NCBI GenBank assembly: GCA_035652535.1
Contig: DASRDP010000086.1
Location: 21,199-85,198, forward strand
Direction: 5' to 3'
Length of the DNA stretch: 64,000 nucleotides
DNA from: Chloroflexota bacterium
GTDB lineage: Bacteria > Chloroflexota > UBA6077 > SHYK01
Shown here: positions 63,176 through 64,000 of the stretch, piece by piece
Layout of the letters: each line of letters opens with the position of its first letter
Numbering within the stretch: the stretch's first letter is position 1
The notes under the pieces: generated by a model
What the model was told of the DNA's origin: nothing
What the model saw: the letters and a program-made list of their open reading frames with translations, nothing else
The model's database searches: none
Made by a program: the position numbers and the translations under genes

Positions 63176-63737
63176 GCTCAGGCACAAATGCTGAACTTCC
63201 TGAATTACTTCCGAGGCTCGAATTTGGCGATCGACAAAGTGCGCCTTCCAGAGCGTGTCGATCCAGTTCTCTCGCATGCGCTCTTTAGCGATCAGCTCAA
63301 GGAGTTCTTCGGTTCGGGCCCCTTCGTCTGAGAGACGCACCGACCGAAACAGCTTCTCCTCGAACGGGACCACCGCGTGCGCGTTGTAGACGCGGTACTC
63401 GTCGCCATCGGTGAGGACAACCCACTGGACGCCGGCATGCATCGCGTAGACCAGGATCTGGTCCGGCCTGTGCCGATCGTCCATGTTGGCATCGAGCGGC
63501 TTTGCTTCGACAAAAAGCCGCGGTGTCCGATGAATCAGGAGAGCGTAGTCTACCGGGCTATCACTGGATAGGCGACGGTACTCGTGGCAGACCTCGTCGA
63601 CCTCCTCGATGTCCCAGCCGAGCGTACGCAGGGTGGGCGCGATGAGCGCGGCCTTGCTCGTTCATCGACGTGCCGCGCAGCCGGCCAATGCGCTCGCGAA
63701 CCTGAGCTATCACATCGGGCAGCGACACCGGCCGCAT
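63134..63737 (-). pseudogene. Frameshifted type I restriction R-subunit N-terminal-like protein
   Basis: From ATG 63737 (GGAGG four bases upstream) the sequence reads SLPDVIAQVRERIGRLRG to MNEQ, then one extra base near 63659 shifts frame. The next frame reads SKAALIAPTLRTLGWDIEEV, RRLSSDSPVDYALLIHRTPR, LFVEAKPLDANMDDRHRPDQ and VLTDGDEYRVYNAHA, like the HsdR N-terminal nuclease domain (EAKPL, D...EAK). The continuous frame ends only at 63134, inside the tRNA-Lys gene, where the residues are a tRNA antisense artefact. Real loss or sequencing error is possible. Confidence 0.65.
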
Positions 63738-63771
63738 GAATCCTCCGACAGTCCCCGCTGAGACTGGCGGC

Positions 63772-63777
63772 ATTGTA
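63772..63777 (-). promoter_or_regulatory. Candidate -10 box of the restriction-subunit-like gene
   Basis: Reading the minus strand, TACAAT lies about 35 bases before the ATG at 63737, which has a good GGAGG. No strong -35 is seen. The gene therefore seems to retain expression signals despite its frameshift. Confidence 0.3.
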
Positions 63778-63900
63778 GCGTCTATACCGTGGCCATAAAC
63801 TCTTCGTCGCTCGATAGTCGGCCCCGTGGGGCGAGCAGGTTAGCGTGATGATGATGCTCATCGGCACATGCGCCATTTCGGCGAGGCCGTGCGTGTTGGG

Positions 63901-63939
63901 GATCACGAATAGTGCAATGAGTTGATCACGAAAAGTGCA
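63901..63939. mobile_element. Direct repeats resembling an IS21-family end
   Basis: GATCACGAATAGTGCA at 63901-63916 and GATCACGAAAAGTGCA at 63924-63939 differ by one base and repeat with a 23-base period. On the reverse strand they read TGCACTTTTCGTGATC, which resembles the repeated terminal sequences of IS21-type elements. No transposase gene lies inside the window, so the element would extend past 64000. Confidence 0.4.
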
Positions 63940-64000
63940 GAGGCGCCCAGGCAGGACGGGACCCTGTAGGTGATCAATGAGCGAGCCTCCGGTGTGGGAA

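Noticed and set aside
63101..63190. Coding sequence through tRNA-Lys as the C-terminus of the restriction-like protein
   Set aside because: The residues there are the reverse-strand translation of a tRNA, a common artefact.
63977..64000. Possible gene start at the window edge (ATG 63977)
   Set aside because: Only eight codons are visible and no family can be recognised.

Overview
The window is a high-GC bacterial chromosome segment with dense genes, very short spacers, many GTG/TTG starts and frequent GTGA or ATGA stop/start overlaps. The gene content (efp, a BCCP-like gene, M24 peptidase, topA, dprA and xseA in one run; many luciferase-like flavin oxidoreductases and Rieske oxygenases; a corrinoid dehalogenase-like protein) suggests an uncultured Chloroflexota lineage. 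This is inference from gene content, not a phylogenetic result. Two single-base frame disruptions could be real decay or assembly error.

Layout. 1-6.75 kb: minus-strand housekeeping operon (dprA, topA, pepQ, efp, BCCP-like, xseA). 6.8-12.5 kb: small genes, a pseudo-receiver, an MFS carrier, a glycosyltransferase, a decayed luciferase-like gene and a bicupin. 12.66 kb: tRNA-Asp. 12.8-20.3 kb: a signalling block with a NarL-type kinase/regulator pair, two large hybrid kinases with multiple receivers and a stand-alone receiver. 20.3-26.1 kb: a surface-polysaccharide block (TagA-type transferase, two SDR epimerases, a TIM-barrel protein, a CapD-type dehydratase, a WecA/MraY-type phosphoglycosyltransferase). 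26.1-32.8 kb: minus-strand purine genes purQ-purL-purF-purN-purH, with no purS alongside. 32.9-36.5 kb: signal peptidase I, an arginase-family enzyme, a two-domain VOC protein and a dienelactone hydrolase-like protein.

36.8-40.0 kb holds the most unusual cluster: a free GlcG/HbpS (PduO-C-like) protein, a cytoplasmic reductive-dehalogenase-like protein with two Fe-S motifs, a half-size relative that keeps only the corrinoid-type domain, and a ferredoxin fused to a second HbpS-like domain. The last two together look like a split dehalogenase. 40-55 kb is a catabolic island: one luciferase-like oxidoreductase, three Rieske oxygenase alpha subunits, a LigB-type ring-cleaving dioxygenase, two thiamine-diphosphate enzymes, a hydroxyisobutyrate dehydrogenase-type oxidoreductase, a solute-binding lipoprotein and a CoxG-like protein. 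It suggests growth on aromatic or otherwise recalcitrant compounds. No Rieske reductase or ferredoxin partner is encoded with the oxygenases.

55-64 kb: a methyltransferase, a secreted NPCBM-GH16 glycanase, small and secreted hypotheticals, a frameshifted secreted gene, another luciferase-like enzyme and a VOC protein. It ends at tRNA-Lys, followed by a frameshifted restriction-subunit-like gene and short direct repeats resembling an IS21-type end. Intergenic features include a five-copy 36-bp tandem repeat, two copies of a roughly 80-bp inverted-repeat element and several strong hairpins between convergent genes.
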